A stretch of DNA of 51,835 nucleotides from positions 1-51,835 of the forward strand of contig DYET01000168.1 of assembly GCA_020725625.1 (NCBI GenBank), given 5' to 3'. A model generated the notes under the pieces. It was not told where the DNA came from. It searched no databases and saw only the letters and a program-made list of their open reading frames with translations. Below are positions 26,964-35,100 of this stretch, in pieces. Each line of letters opens with the position of its first letter. Positions within the stretch are counted from its first letter, which is position 1. The DNA is from Desulfovirgula sp. GTDB lineage: Bacteria; Bacillota; Desulfotomaculia; Desulfotomaculales; Desulfocucumaceae. The translations under genes and the position numbers were made by a program.

Positions 26964-26988
26964 ATAAAAAAGCCGCCCTGCGGGCGGC
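26964..26988 (-). terminator. Terminator of the CD1247-type gene
   Basis: GCCGCCCTGCGGGCGGC hairpin (26972-26988) followed on the minus strand by a run of T (TTTTTTATTTAAA), 60 bp after the stop of the gene at 27049. Confidence 0.8.
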
Positions 26989-27048
26989 AGAATCAGGAAT
27001 TCAGTTTATTTTTTTCTCTCCGGTGCCTGCGGCCGGGAATACTTTTAA

Positions 27049-27498
27049 TTATATATCTTCATCCTCGGCCGCCTTCCGCCCGGTAATCTGCTCAGGCTCG
27101 TCGGCGGTCTGGAAGTTGTCGTCGTTTACAAACACCACCTCGTCGCAGTTGGGGCAGGTTACCTCGACCACATCGTCGTCTTCCGCCACCTCGGATTCGA
27201 AACAAACTATCTCCCCGCAGCGGGGGCACTCAACCTCGAGGTACTCCTCTTCGTCCGCGGAGTCCTCCCGCGTAATGCCGTATATGTCCTCCTCCAGCTG
27301 AAACAGGTCTTCGTCCACGCTCTCCAGGTAGTCTTCCAGCTGGTCCTGGGCTTCTTCCAGTTCCCCGAAGGACTGGGCCATTTCGTCCAGCACTTCGATA
27401 ATCCCGTTAAGTATGCGGCCTTCCTTGGATTCGGACGAAATATCCATGCCGGCCGACAAACCCTGCAGGTAAGCCACCCTTGATTTAAGGTCCCTCAC
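27049..27498 (-). CDS. CD1247 N-terminal domain-type acidic zinc-ribbon protein
   Basis: 149 residues, very acidic. The N-terminal RDLKSRVAYLQGLSAGMD helix and coiled-coil-like middle (EELEEAQDQLEDYLESVDEDL region) are followed by a CxxC pair (CPRCGE) and a second (CPNCDE) about 30 residues later, forming a probable zinc ribbon. This matches small CD1247-type proteins of Clostridia; function unknown. Single gene with its own terminator. Confidence 0.75.
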   Translation of the reverse strand: MRDLKSRVAYLQGLSAGMDISSESKEGRILNGIIEVLDEMAQSFGELEEAQDQLEDYLESVDEDLFQLEEDIYGITREDSADEEEYLEVECPRCGEIVCFESEVAEDDDVVEVTCPNCDEVVFVNDDNFQTADEPEQITGRKAAEDEDI

Positions 27499-27616
27499 CA
27501 GTGCAACCCCCTTTTTAAGTGCGGTCGGCAGTCAGCTACCGGTGCCGGGGCTGACGGCCTTGCCGATGTTAGTATCCCTCGGTCAAGGGGGTTTTAAACA
27601 TTTATTTCCTTAAAAT

Positions 27617-27643
27617 GACCGGGTTTGCGTGGCTTTCCCGGTC
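27617..27643 (-). terminator. Terminator of efp
   Basis: GACCGGG (27617-27623) pairs with CCCGGTC (27637-27643); ATTTTAA follows on the minus strand. It lies directly downstream of the efp stop. Confidence 0.6.
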
Positions 27644-27655
27644 CCGGCCGCCTTC

Positions 27656-28213
27656 TTACGCCCGCTTCAGGTACTGACCGGTCCTGGTGTCGATCTGGAG
27701 AACGTCCCCCACATTAATAAAAAATGGAACCTGGACCACATAGCCGGTTTCGAGAGTAGCCGGCTTTGATCCGCCGCTGGCGGTATCCCCCTTGATCCCC
27801 GGGGTGGTCTCAACCACCTTCAGCTCCACGAAATTGGGCAGGTCAACGCCGATAGGCCTGCCCTGGAAAAGCAGGATATTGATGACCATGTTCTCCTTGA
27901 GGTATTTGGTGGCGTCTCCCAGCTGTTCGGCGGAGAGCCCGGTCTGGTCGTAAGTCTCCATGTCCATAAAATTATAGACCGCCCCGTCGTTGTACAGGTA
28001 TTGGAACTCCCTCCGGTCCACCCTGGCCCGGGGAATTTTTTCGCCGGCGTTGAATGTTTTTTCGATCACCGCCCCGGTGCGGAGGTTTCTCAGTTTGGAC
28101 CTGACGAAGGCAGATCCCTTTCCCGGCTTGACGTGCTGGAAGTCCACCACTTGGTACACGTCGCCTTCCAGCTCGATGGTCAGGCCGGTTCTGAAGTCGT
28201 TGGTAGAGATCAA
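27656..28213 (-). CDS. efp: Elongation factor P
   Basis: 185 residues, the standard length. EF-P relieves ribosome stalling at polyproline. Seen: [16 protein letters not shown], the modified-lysine loop [33 protein letters not shown] across the domain I/II junction, and the C-terminal [15 protein letters not shown] and [11 protein letters not shown]. The start is TTG 28213 after AAAGGGGCTGA; the frame upstream is unrelated. It follows pepP, a very common arrangement. Confidence 0.95.
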   Translation of the reverse strand: MISTNDFRTGLTIELEGDVYQVVDFQHVKPGKGSAFVRSKLRNLRTGAVIEKTFNAGEKIPRARVDRREFQYLYNDGAVYNFMDMETYDQTGLSAEQLGDATKYLKENMVINILLFQGRPIGVDLPNFVELKVVETTPGIKGDTASGGSKPATLETGYVVQVPFFINVGDVLQIDTRTGQYLKRA

Positions 28214-28323
28214 TATTTCAGCCCCTTTCCCGGTTTTTAAAGCGTTTAAACCACAGGGCCCGGGAGAACACGGGCCGGGTCCGGTTCCACTGTCCCGCCG
28301 CCCCTGCGCCCTGAGGCAAAATA

Positions 28324-29427
28324 CTAACCGCCGCAAATCAAGAGATCTTCCTTGGGCGACGCAGTCAAAACACGGCAGCCATTTTTCCCCACCACCACCG
28401 TGTCCTCAATCCTCACCCCGCCCCACCCCGGCAGGTATATTCCGGGCTCCACCGTTAGCACCATTCCTCTTTTCAGTTCGGTATCATCCCTGGACGACAG
28501 GCGCGGGTTTTCGTGGACCTGCAGTCCCAGTCCGTGGCCGGTACTGTGGCCGAAATTTTCCCCGTAGCCGTGCTTCTGGATGACATTCCTGGCTGCCCTG
28601 TCCACCTCGGATGCCCGGACGCCTTCCCGGATTGCGCTTATCCCGGCCAACTGAGCCTCGAGAACAATTCCGTATACATTCTCCATTTTTTTGTCCCGTC
28701 TGCCCACCGCCACCGTCCGGGTGATGTCGGAACTGTACCCCTTGAGAACGGCGCCGAAATCCATGGTCAGCAGTTCGCCCCGCCGCAGCATCTTTTGGGA
28801 GGCCGTCCCGTGGGGCATGGCGGACCTGGGGCCGGAAGCCACGATCAGGGGGAAGGCGGCCCTTTCCGCGCCCCTTTGCCGCATGAAAAATTCTATCTCC
28901 AGGGCGAGTTCGGCCTCGCTGACTCCTTCCCGGACCAGGGGCAGGATGTGATTGTAGGCCATGTCCGCAAGCTTTGCGGCCCCGGCGATGATTTCCACCT
29001 CGCTGTCGTCCTTTACCGCCCGGAGGCTCTCTACAAAACCGGCCAGCGGCCTGACTTCGCATTCCCCGAGTTTCTCTTTAAGTTCGGTGAACTGATGGTA
29101 GGTTAGGTAATCCCCTTCACAACCCAAACGCCTGATATGTAAGTCGCCGCCCAGGCCAGCCAGGACTTCCGGAAGGGTGCCGGCAGCCGAAATAACCCTG
29201 CAGTGGGGCGATTGTTCCCTCGCCTGTTCATCGTACCTGAAGTCGGTGATCAGGCAGGCTTCCCTTTCGGTAATCAAAACGGCCCCGCTGGTACCGGTAA
29301 ATCCCGCAAGGTAGTACCTGTTCTCCGGCCTGGTTACTAAAAAGGCGTCCAGGTCTTCCTCGTCCAGCATTTGCCTCAGGCGGTCCATGCGATCAACCAA
29401 TGCCGCATCCTTCCTTGACTTGAGCAC
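28324..29427 (-). CDS. Xaa-Pro aminopeptidase (M24 family)
   Basis: 367 residues with a creatinase-like N-terminal domain ([19 protein letters not shown]) and a pita-bread metallopeptidase domain. Metal ligands: [18 protein letters not shown] (two Asp), GHSTGHGLG (His), [20 protein letters not shown] (two Glu). It removes N-terminal residues preceding proline. It lies between aroQ (6 bp) and efp. GTG 29427 is used as start; ATG 29388 is an alternative. Confidence 0.92.
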   Translation of the reverse strand: MLKSRKDAALVDRMDRLRQMLDEEDLDAFLVTRPENRYYLAGFTGTSGAVLITEREACLITDFRYDEQAREQSPHCRVISAAGTLPEVLAGLGGDLHIRRLGCEGDYLTYHQFTELKEKLGECEVRPLAGFVESLRAVKDDSEVEIIAGAAKLADMAYNHILPLVREGVSEAELALEIEFFMRQRGAERAAFPLIVASGPRSAMPHGTASQKMLRRGELLTMDFGAVLKGYSSDITRTVAVGRRDKKMENVYGIVLEAQLAGISAIREGVRASEVDRAARNVIQKHGYGENFGHSTGHGLGLQVHENPRLSSRDDTELKRGMVLTVEPGIYLPGWGGVRIEDTVVVGKNGCRVLTASPKEDLLICGG

Positions 29428-29432
29428 CGTTT

Positions 29433-29879
29433 CTATTCCCCGGCCCTTTTCCGAACCAGTTCAACGACGGCCCGCAGTCCCAGGAGGTAGCCGTCCATCC
29501 CCAGGCCGGTAATCACTCCCGCCGTAACTGGCGCGATTACTAGACGCCGGCGAAAATCTTCCCTGGCGTGGACGTTTGAAATGTGCACCTCCACCACCGG
29601 TACCGAAACTGAGGCCACCGCGTCCCGGATGGCAATGCTGTAATGGGCGAAGGCCCCGGGGTTGAGGATCACCGCGTCAAAGGTGCCGTCCGCCCCGTGG
29701 ATCCGGTCCACCAAATCGCCTTCGTGATTGGACTGGAAAAATACAACTTCGGCCCCCAGCCGCCCGGCCAGTTCCAGGACCTTTTCTTCAATCTGGTCAA
29801 GGGTGGCCCGCCCGTAAATGCCAGGCTCCCTCCTGCCCAGCATGTTCAGGTTGGGCCCGTTAAGCACCAGCACCTTCAT
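29433..29879 (-). CDS. aroQ: Type II 3-dehydroquinate dehydratase
   Basis: 148 residues, shikimate pathway. Seen: VLNGPNLNMLGRREPGIYG with the catalytic Tyr region, FFQSNHEGDLVDRIH, ILNPGAFAHYSIAIRDA and VEVHISNVHAREDFRR. The gene order aroQ-pepP-efp is typical of Firmicutes. Confidence 0.95.
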   Translation of the reverse strand: MKVLVLNGPNLNMLGRREPGIYGRATLDQIEEKVLELAGRLGAEVVFFQSNHEGDLVDRIHGADGTFDAVILNPGAFAHYSIAIRDAVASVSVPVVEVHISNVHAREDFRRRLVIAPVTAGVITGLGMDGYLLGLRAVVELVRKRAGE

Positions 29880-29983
29880 CCGGCTGTCCTCCAGATCGGG
29901 CAGTATTCCGGCACAGTTCCCCGCACCGGGAATATTTTAGCACAGCATGATGGAATTGGGAATTATAAAATAAAATTGGCCGG

Positions 29984-31315
29984 TTAATCACCGCTAAGGG
30001 CCATGTCGCTGATGAGCAGGGTGGGCGCGCCTCTTCCGCCGAAAAAAGTCAGGTCCCGGCCGACGCCCTCGACTTTTTTCATCATTTCGATGATGTTGCC
30101 GGCCAGGGCCACGCCCTTAACCGGATACGAGATGCGGCCGTTTTCTATAAACAGGCCAGAGGCACCCAGCGAAAAGTCTCCGGAGATGGGGTTGGCGGTG
30201 TGCATGCCCAGTACCTCGGTGACGTAAAATCCCTTTTCCAGGCAGCCGATCATCTCCCCAGGGTCCGCCGTACCCCTCTCGATGAAAAAATTGGTCGCGC
30301 CTACCTCGGGAGTGGACTTGAACGATCCCCGGACCCCGTTCCCGGTTGAATTTACACCGTCCCTGGCGGCGGTGTACGTGTTGTGCAGGAATCCCTCCAG
30401 GATTCCCCCGGCAACCAGTTTCGTCCTCGAGGTGGGCACTCCTTCGCCGTCGAAGGAGGCCGAGGCGATTCCGCCGGGCATGGAACCGTCGTCGGTGATG
30501 CTGACCACCTCCGAGGCAACCTTCTGCCCCGCCTTTCCGGCGAAGAGAGACCTGCCCTTCTGTACCGCCTCCGCCGTCAGGGCCGGGGCCAGCATGCCCA
30601 GAAAACCGGTGGCCACAAAAGGCTCCAGGACGACCGGTATCTTTCGGGACGGCACGGACCTGGCCCCCAGCATCCTGACCGCCCTGGCGGCCGCCTCCCG
30701 CCCGGCGGCCGGGCCGTCAAGGTCGTCGTACTTAAGGCTGTACTTCATGGCGAAGCCCGTCTGGTTTTCCTCTCCCTGGACGGCCACCAGGGAAATGTAT
30801 ATGCCGCAGTATGTCCCCCGGTAATTCAGGTCCACCCCCAGGCTGTTGATCAGGGTGACCTCGGTTTCCGAGTCGGTGTAAGACGAACCTTCGATAATTT
30901 TAACCCTTGGGTCGTATGTTCTGGCCGCTTCCTCCATGGCCCTGGCCAGTTCGATTTTCTCTTCCACCGTGGTGTCCATAATCCTGCGGTCGTAAAGATC
31001 CAGGTCCGGGTAACCGGCGGCCGGCCCGGGCATGACGCGGTACGGGTCTTCGGCGGTGCTGGCGGCGTTTACCAGCGCCTGGTCAACCACCTCCCGCACG
31101 CTTTCCGGGTTCAGGTCCGAGGTGTAGGCAAAGCCCACCCGGTTGCCCTTCATCAACCTTAAGCCGAGTCCCCTTTCCCCCGCCAGTTTCATGGTCTCCA
31201 CCCGGCCGTCGCGGACCTCGATGAAAAGCTCCCTGTTGTTGCTCAGGTATACCTCAGCCATATCGGCGCCCCTGCGTTTGGCCGAATCGATGGCCAGGCA
31301 GCCGAGGGATTTCAT
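29984..31315 (-). CDS. PmbA/TldE-type metallopeptidase-related protein
   Basis: 443 residues of the TldD/PmbA family, which with a TldD partner degrades or matures peptides. Family segments: ELFIEVRDGRVETMKLAGERGLGLR, GFAYTSDLNPESV, and the C-terminal GNGVRGSFKSTPEVGATNFFIE. The HExxxH motif of TldD is absent, so it is the TldE/PmbA half; no TldD gene lies in the window. Start ATG 31315 lacks a close ribosome binding site (GGAGGTGA is about 25 bp upstream); a longer frame up to 31453 lacks similarity. Confidence 0.85.
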   Translation of the reverse strand: MKSLGCLAIDSAKRRGADMAEVYLSNNRELFIEVRDGRVETMKLAGERGLGLRLMKGNRVGFAYTSDLNPESVREVVDQALVNAASTAEDPYRVMPGPAAGYPDLDLYDRRIMDTTVEEKIELARAMEEAARTYDPRVKIIEGSSYTDSETEVTLINSLGVDLNYRGTYCGIYISLVAVQGEENQTGFAMKYSLKYDDLDGPAAGREAAARAVRMLGARSVPSRKIPVVLEPFVATGFLGMLAPALTAEAVQKGRSLFAGKAGQKVASEVVSITDDGSMPGGIASASFDGEGVPTSRTKLVAGGILEGFLHNTYTAARDGVNSTGNGVRGSFKSTPEVGATNFFIERGTADPGEMIGCLEKGFYVTEVLGMHTANPISGDFSLGASGLFIENGRISYPVKGVALAGNIIEMMKKVEGVGRDLTFFGGRGAPTLLISDMALSGD

Positions 31316-31433
31316 GTCTGTGCTGCTGATAAAGGTCACCTCCGAGGGGGAAAACACGAATTCCCCGAATATTTCCCGCAAATAATAGCATAAGTAATAT
31401 TCCATATTTGCATACCTATTCCTCCGGCAAAAA

Positions 31434-31462
31434 GAAAAAACTGCTTTTGTCAAGCAGCTCCG
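31434..31462 (-). terminator. Terminator after the YabG-like gene
   Basis: The minus strand reads CTGCTT-GACAA-AAGCAG followed by TTTTTTCTTTTT, directly downstream of the stop at 31472. Confidence 0.75.
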
Positions 31463-31471
31463 GAAAAGCGT

Positions 31472-31687
31472 TCAATGCACCTGGGTGCTGGTGGTGGTCA
31501 GTGCGAAGAGATGCCTTGCCGAAACCGGCGCCAGTTCCTGAACCGCCGCTTCCATGATCAGGCTTGGATCCAGCAGGGCCAGTATGGCCACCCTTTCTCC
31601 CGTCTCCTGGTTTGTATAAAAGCCCAAAATACAAAACTGCATGTCCTCTCCGTATACTTTACGGGTGACAATGTCACCGATTTTCAT
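31472..31687 (-). CDS. Short YabG N-terminal-like protein
   Basis: 71 residues beginning KIGDIVTRKVYGEDMQFCILGF and continuing through VAILALLDPSLIMEAAVQEL, which resembles the first part of the sporulation protease YabG. Full YabG is about 290 residues; here a stop and a terminator follow at once, so the protease part is missing. The start ATG 31687 has GGGGGGAATC upstream; the longer frame to 31825 is not convincing. A possible sigma-K -10 (CATATGTTA on the minus strand, 31810-31818) is upstream but far. Confidence 0.6.
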   Translation of the reverse strand: MKIGDIVTRKVYGEDMQFCILGFYTNQETGERVAILALLDPSLIMEAAVQELAPVSARHLFALTTTSTQVH

Positions 31688-31987
31688 TACGATTCCCCCC
31701 AAGTTAGCAAACTGCCGGCCGGGGGATCCGCCCAGGCGGGTCCCTCCTTTTGCAAAAAATAATAACTCCCTGTATTTGCGGGCGTTAAAAATCCGATCTA
31801 CTTCATATTTAACATATGCCTTCAAGGGTGCAGTTGTGTATGTTGCTTTGATTTCATTGATATAAGATGGTCAAATCCCCTAAAGATCTGTTTCGACGGA
31901 AATTCTTAAGACGGACCCTGTATAATTTTTCTATTTTTCAAGGATACTAAAGCGAAAGGGAAAAAGCCAGGGGGAGGAGGAGATGCA

Positions 31988-32251
31988 GTGGACCCGACCG
32001 GTAATTTGGAAATGAACTGGGAAAGCTGGAAGAGGATGCTGGGCCAGGCGGTGGAGTTTGCTGAGGAAATCGGCATATCGAGGGACCGGATTGCTTCCCT
32101 GGCCCGCCAGGCCGGGGAGGTATTGGCCGAGAGCGTTCCGCCGGCGAACCCGGAGCAAAAGGTTTTAAAAGAGTTGTGGTCGGTCTCGGACCAGCAGGAA
32201 AAACAGGTGCTGGCCAACCTGATGACAAAGCTTTGCTCGGGATACAGGTGA
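31988..32251 (+). CDS. DUF3243 domain protein
   Basis: 87 residues starting at GTG 31988 after GGGGAGGAGGAG. The WESWKRMLGQAVEFAEEIG start, IASLARQAGEVLAESVPP and NPEQKVLKELWSVSDQQEKQ followed by LMTKLC match DUF3243 (YmfJ-like) proteins of spore-formers. Function unknown. A TATAAT at 31930-31935 may be its -10, with a poor -35. Confidence 0.75.
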   Translation: MDPTGNLEMNWESWKRMLGQAVEFAEEIGISRDRIASLARQAGEVLAESVPPANPEQKVLKELWSVSDQQEKQVLANLMTKLCSGYR

Positions 32252-32436
32252 CTTTTGGACCCCCGCGCAAACCGCGGAACGGCCGGGCAGGCGGGTCCCC
32301 CGGCCCCTTGCTTTTTTCTGCAGCAGGGGTGCCGCGGGCGGTCCACCCCAAGAATCCCTTTTTCCCGGCCTGATCCCTGTAGACCGCCGTACCATCCTGA
32401 AAATTATCCATCTTTTAATGTTGCGGATGTGATGAC

Positions 32437-32889
32437 TTGTCCTACCTGTTTGAAGCGGCCCTGGCCTGGTCCATGGTTTATTTTTTTGTGGACAGGAGAG
32501 TTTCCGGCCTTTGGAAGGCAGGCCTGATAGGGGTGGCCGTTGCGGTGGTGACGGATTATTTCGGTACGAAATACAACTTTTACGCCTTTACCGGGGGAAT
32601 CATCTATCTGGGAAGGCTGCCCCTTCTTCACGTCATCGGCATGTACCCCTGGACGTTGCTGTATCTGAACTGGCTTCCCGGGCGCTGGACGAAAAGGGTC
32701 ATGTACAACGCCTACCTCTCGGCAATCTTTCTGGCGGTTGAGGCCGTCATGCACAGCGCCGGGGCAATTGTCTACCCGAACTGGAAGATCTGGTACAGCT
32801 ACTTTTTGATCTTCTGGGGCCTTGTCCTTACGGCCTATCTGTCGGATTTCGTGATCAGCGGGGAGCGGCCCCGGACTTTTCCCGACTGA
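32437..32889 (+). CDS. Small integral membrane protein, CBO0543-like
   Basis: 150 residues with about five hydrophobic helices (AALAWSMVYFFVDRR, AGLIGVAVAVVTDYFG, LLHVIGMYPWTLLYL, AYLSAIFLAVEAVMHSAG, YFLIFWGLVLTAYLSDF). The layout resembles the CBO0543 family of Firmicute membrane proteins of unknown function. Start TTG 32437 with GGATGTGATG upstream. The 32,252-32,436 gap shows no gene. Confidence 0.65.
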   Translation: MSYLFEAALAWSMVYFFVDRRVSGLWKAGLIGVAVAVVTDYFGTKYNFYAFTGGIIYLGRLPLLHVIGMYPWTLLYLNWLPGRWTKRVMYNAYLSAIFLAVEAVMHSAGAIVYPNWKIWYSYFLIFWGLVLTAYLSDFVISGERPRTFPD

Positions 32890-33001
32890 ATTTTTTGGCC
32901 GCCCATGCCTTTATCTGCCGGACCGGGAAGGCCGCTGTGGAATTCGGGCGCCGGGGTCTTATCCGGAACATGGTGGGAAGGACGCGGACAAATATGGAAA
33001 G

Positions 33002-33042
33002 AAAAGCGCCGGTCGTCCCCTGCCCCGGGACCCGGCGCTTTT
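33002..33042 (-). terminator. Terminator adjoining attL, probably the original tRNA-Leu terminator
   Basis: AAAAGCGCCGG (33002-33012) pairs with CCGGCGCTTTT (33032-33042), giving a strong hairpin with a T-run on either strand. It ends 2 bp from the att core. Before integration it would have followed the tRNA-Leu 3' end directly. Confidence 0.75.
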
Positions 33043-33043
33043 G

Positions 33044-33102
33044 CTGGTGCGGCAGAAGGGACTTGAACCCCCACGGGCGTTACGCCCATAAGAACCTGAA
33101 TC
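33044..33102 (-). repeat. Left att core (59-bp copy of the tRNA-Leu 3' part)
   Basis: Identical over 59 bp to 51639-51697. It contains the tRNA 3' end including encoded CCA, T arm, variable arm and the 3' side of the anticodon arm, but not the 5' half, so it is not a functional tRNA gene. It marks the left boundary of the integrated element. Confidence 0.93.
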
Positions 33103-33111
33103 CGGCGTCAG

Positions 33112-33130
33112 TCATGCTATCATGTTATAC
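33112..33130 (+). repeat. Left copy of the ATGCTA-CATG motif
   Basis: Reads TCATGCTATCATGTTATAC and matches 50078-50096 in the promoter of the ribbon-helix-helix gene at most positions. Possibly a binding site for that protein next to attL. Confidence 0.4.
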
Positions 33131-33216
33131 GCTGTACCATGTAGTTAGAAATATCAAGGCTTCCGGGGTTTTCATCGTGATACCCTGTTATACGAAATTC
33201 AAGGTAATTATATTCA

Positions 33217-33238
33217 GGTTGCAACATCGGTTACAACA
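33217..33238 (+). promoter_or_regulatory. Paired GTTGCAAC-like sites, candidate left arm-type sites
   Basis: GGTTGCAACA and GGTTACAACA lie 12 bp apart, about 115 bp inside the att core. The same motif is paired 11 bp apart next to attR (51559-51580) and near 49695. Confidence 0.5.
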
Positions 33239-33283
33239 CCGGCCCCGCCTTGGTATTCCCTTAATATGATCCTGGCACCCAAT

Positions 33284-33605
33284 AAAAAATATATTAACCC
33301 CTTCCCCCAGAGAATAAGCTAAAATACCTCCGAAACCTCCGGTATATCCGAAGCCAGAAAATACGCGGCTTCCAGCCCCGGAGATATTTTTGTGGTATCT
33401 CCGGGATATCTCCGCAATATCTCCGGAGCGGCCGGGGAAGTAATCAAAAAAAATACACATTCCCCGCCCCCGGAGAATAACCGAAAAAACCTCCGGTATC
33501 TCCGGTATCTCCGAAGCCTTACGGGGCAAGGCTTTCAACCCCGGAGATATTAAAGGCCCCGGAGATAATATCTCCGAAGGCCCAAAGTATCTCCGGGGTA
33601 TATTT
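33284..33605 (+). repeat. Left TATCTCC/GGAGATA array
   Basis: Two tandem copies of a roughly 150-bp unit. Each begins with a C-rich block plus AGAATAA (33298-33326 and 33462-33487). Each continues with TATCTCCGG-type sites and GAAGCC...GGCTT inverted repeats, and ends in CCCCGGAGATAT. About ten exact TATCTCC/GGAGATA heptamers occur here. The array is noncoding and lies between the att core and the first minus-strand gene. A related array in opposite orientation is at 49470-49895. Confidence 0.85.
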
Positions 33606-33614
33606 AGGATAAAT

Positions 33615-34556
33615 TTAAGACCGCTTTTCCTTCAACTTTTTCTTAGGGTTGTTCTTCCGGGATTTTTTAGCATATGCCCTATTAGCGCAGGCCGGTTTAT
33701 CTTCAAGTAAATCGGTGCCCCGTATTGGAAGCCTGGGACAGCAAACCTGATTTTCTCTTGAAGGTTCAAACAAAGCACCACAGTATTTACACCGCTTTAA
33801 CACAGGTCCCCGAATTACCATGTCCCTAAATTGAACATAGGCTGCCGTAAGCAGTGATTCACATTTCATTCCGGGCAAGACCTTAAAACCTTTTTCATCC
33901 TGAACAATTTCCGCGCAGCCTATTGTTAACCGACCCTCCAGGCGCCTATTTATCTCCTTGCAAACATAAAATAATACCGCCTTCAATATTATATTCTCCG
34001 TGACCGGCGGCTTAATTGCCGGCCAGACATAAACACCCTGACCATCAATAAGAACGTCTGCCATAGGACCATCTGTTGTATCGCGCAGTACAACCTGAAC
34101 ACGATCCCTTAAACAATCTAAATTCCTTTTCTGGACCGCCTGGTATAAATTTAACAACTTTGCGGCCTGCCCCGCTTCCCGCTCAACAAACACCAAAGGA
34201 TCGCAATCCCTAAAATAAACCTCCAACTCCGGCCAATGGGTTGCAATTCCCAGCAACCCAAAATGTCGGGTAAAACCAATTACTTCACTTTCACTAAACT
34301 GTTCCCCGAGCCTTGCAAGGCTTGTAAACAAGAAGGCCCCTTCCTTTTTAAAAGGCTTCCAGTTGTATTCTTTCGCTCCACGGCTTGGCCGAATCACCTT
34401 GAGGGTATCCACGGGCGGGATAACCCCCTCCCAATGAACCCTGTCTTTTAAAGGGATGGGATTATGTATTTCGACCACCTCATATTTACTGCTGATAGGC
34501 CAGTTAAAATGATATTCCTGAAACTCCCACGGCTTGGTTTTGTTTTTTACAAACAT
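33615..34556 (-). CDS. Unknown protein with C-terminal zinc-finger-like motif
   Basis: 313 residues, not recognised overall. The C-terminus has KRCKYCGALFEPSRENQVCC and, after a short insert, ACANRAY, then a lysine-rich tail; this resembles a CGNR-type or treble-clef zinc finger with nucleic-acid-binding character. The N-terminal 220 residues show no motif I know. It is divergent from the HTH gene at 34644, sharing an AT-rich 87-bp promoter interval, so it may be early or regulatory. Its 3' end abuts the left repeat array. Confidence 0.7.
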   Translation of the reverse strand: MFVKNKTKPWEFQEYHFNWPISSKYEVVEIHNPIPLKDRVHWEGVIPPVDTLKVIRPSRGAKEYNWKPFKKEGAFLFTSLARLGEQFSESEVIGFTRHFGLLGIATHWPELEVYFRDCDPLVFVEREAGQAAKLLNLYQAVQKRNLDCLRDRVQVVLRDTTDGPMADVLIDGQGVYVWPAIKPPVTENIILKAVLFYVCKEINRRLEGRLTIGCAEIVQDEKGFKVLPGMKCESLLTAAYVQFRDMVIRGPVLKRCKYCGALFEPSRENQVCCPRLPIRGTDLLEDKPACANRAYAKKSRKNNPKKKLKEKRS

Positions 34557-34643
34557 ATGCGTAACCCCTTTTCTAACCTGTTACTAGATACAAGCACATT
34601 GTAGCATATATTTATAAGCATAACAAGATGGGAGGTTGATAAC

Positions 34644-34886
34644 ATGCTCAACTTAACTGTGGAGCGTGAAAAGCGCGGCTGGACAAAGAGCGAGCTAGCA
34701 CGGCGATCGGGAGTGCCGCTGGCGGAGATTTGTCGCATAGAAGGGGGCAAGATTTTTCCATATCCCGGGTGGCGCAGAAAAATAGCGCGGGCCATGGAAA
34801 TGCCAGAGAGTGAACTTTTCCAGGAGGTTGACGGCAATGAAAGCGTTAGAGAAAACGCAAGAAAATCCGGAACTTTTAACTGTTGA
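34644..34886 (+). CDS. XRE-family HTH regulator
   Basis: 80 residues; LTVEREKRGWTKSELARRSGVPLAEICRIEGGKI is a Cro/C1-type helix-turn-helix with the usual opening. GGAGG lies 10 bp before the ATG. Probably a repressor or control switch of the element, divergent to the gene at 33615. Its end overlaps the next gene by 50 bp in another frame. Confidence 0.8.
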   Translation: MLNLTVEREKRGWTKSELARRSGVPLAEICRIEGGKIFPYPGWRRKIARAMEMPESELFQEVDGNESVRENARKSGTFNC

Positions 34887-35100
34887 AGCGATGCAGAGGA
34901 TTCTAGATGTTTCAAGAGCAACGGCTTACTCATTAATCCACAGGCCCAATTTTCCGGTTTTATGGATTGGACGTTGCGCCCGAATACCCAGGCAAGCACT
35001 ATACAAATGGATTGAGCAACAAACAGGGGTTAAAAAAACAATTCAGGAGTTTAAAAATGAGCGATGTTTTCAAAACCACAAAACAGATACCAATTATTGA
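34837..35100 (+). CDS. Excisionase/MerR-type HTH DNA-binding protein
   Basis: 87 residues. TVEAMQRILDVSRATAYSLIHRPNFPVLWIGRCARIPRQALYKWIEQQ is a winged-helix HTH_17 (excisionase family) domain, seen here at about residues 12-60. Start ATG 34837 has AGGAGG nine bases upstream, although this overlaps the XRE gene. Such proteins act as Xis or as replication/regulatory factors. Confidence 0.75.
   Translation: MKALEKTQENPELLTVEAMQRILDVSRATAYSLIHRPNFPVLWIGRCARIPRQALYKWIEQQTGVKKTIQEFKNERCFQNHKTDTNY

Noticed and set aside
33044-33102. Second tRNA-Leu gene
   Set aside because: The sequence contains only the 3' part; the acceptor 5' strand and D arm are missing, so it is the att duplicate.
32895-33269. 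Plus-strand open frame across the left att site
   Set aside because: It runs through the terminator hairpin and tRNA fragment and has no coding character.
33284-33605. CRISPR array
   Set aside because: The repeats are short, vary in orientation, and are not separated by constant-length unique spacers; no cas genes are present.
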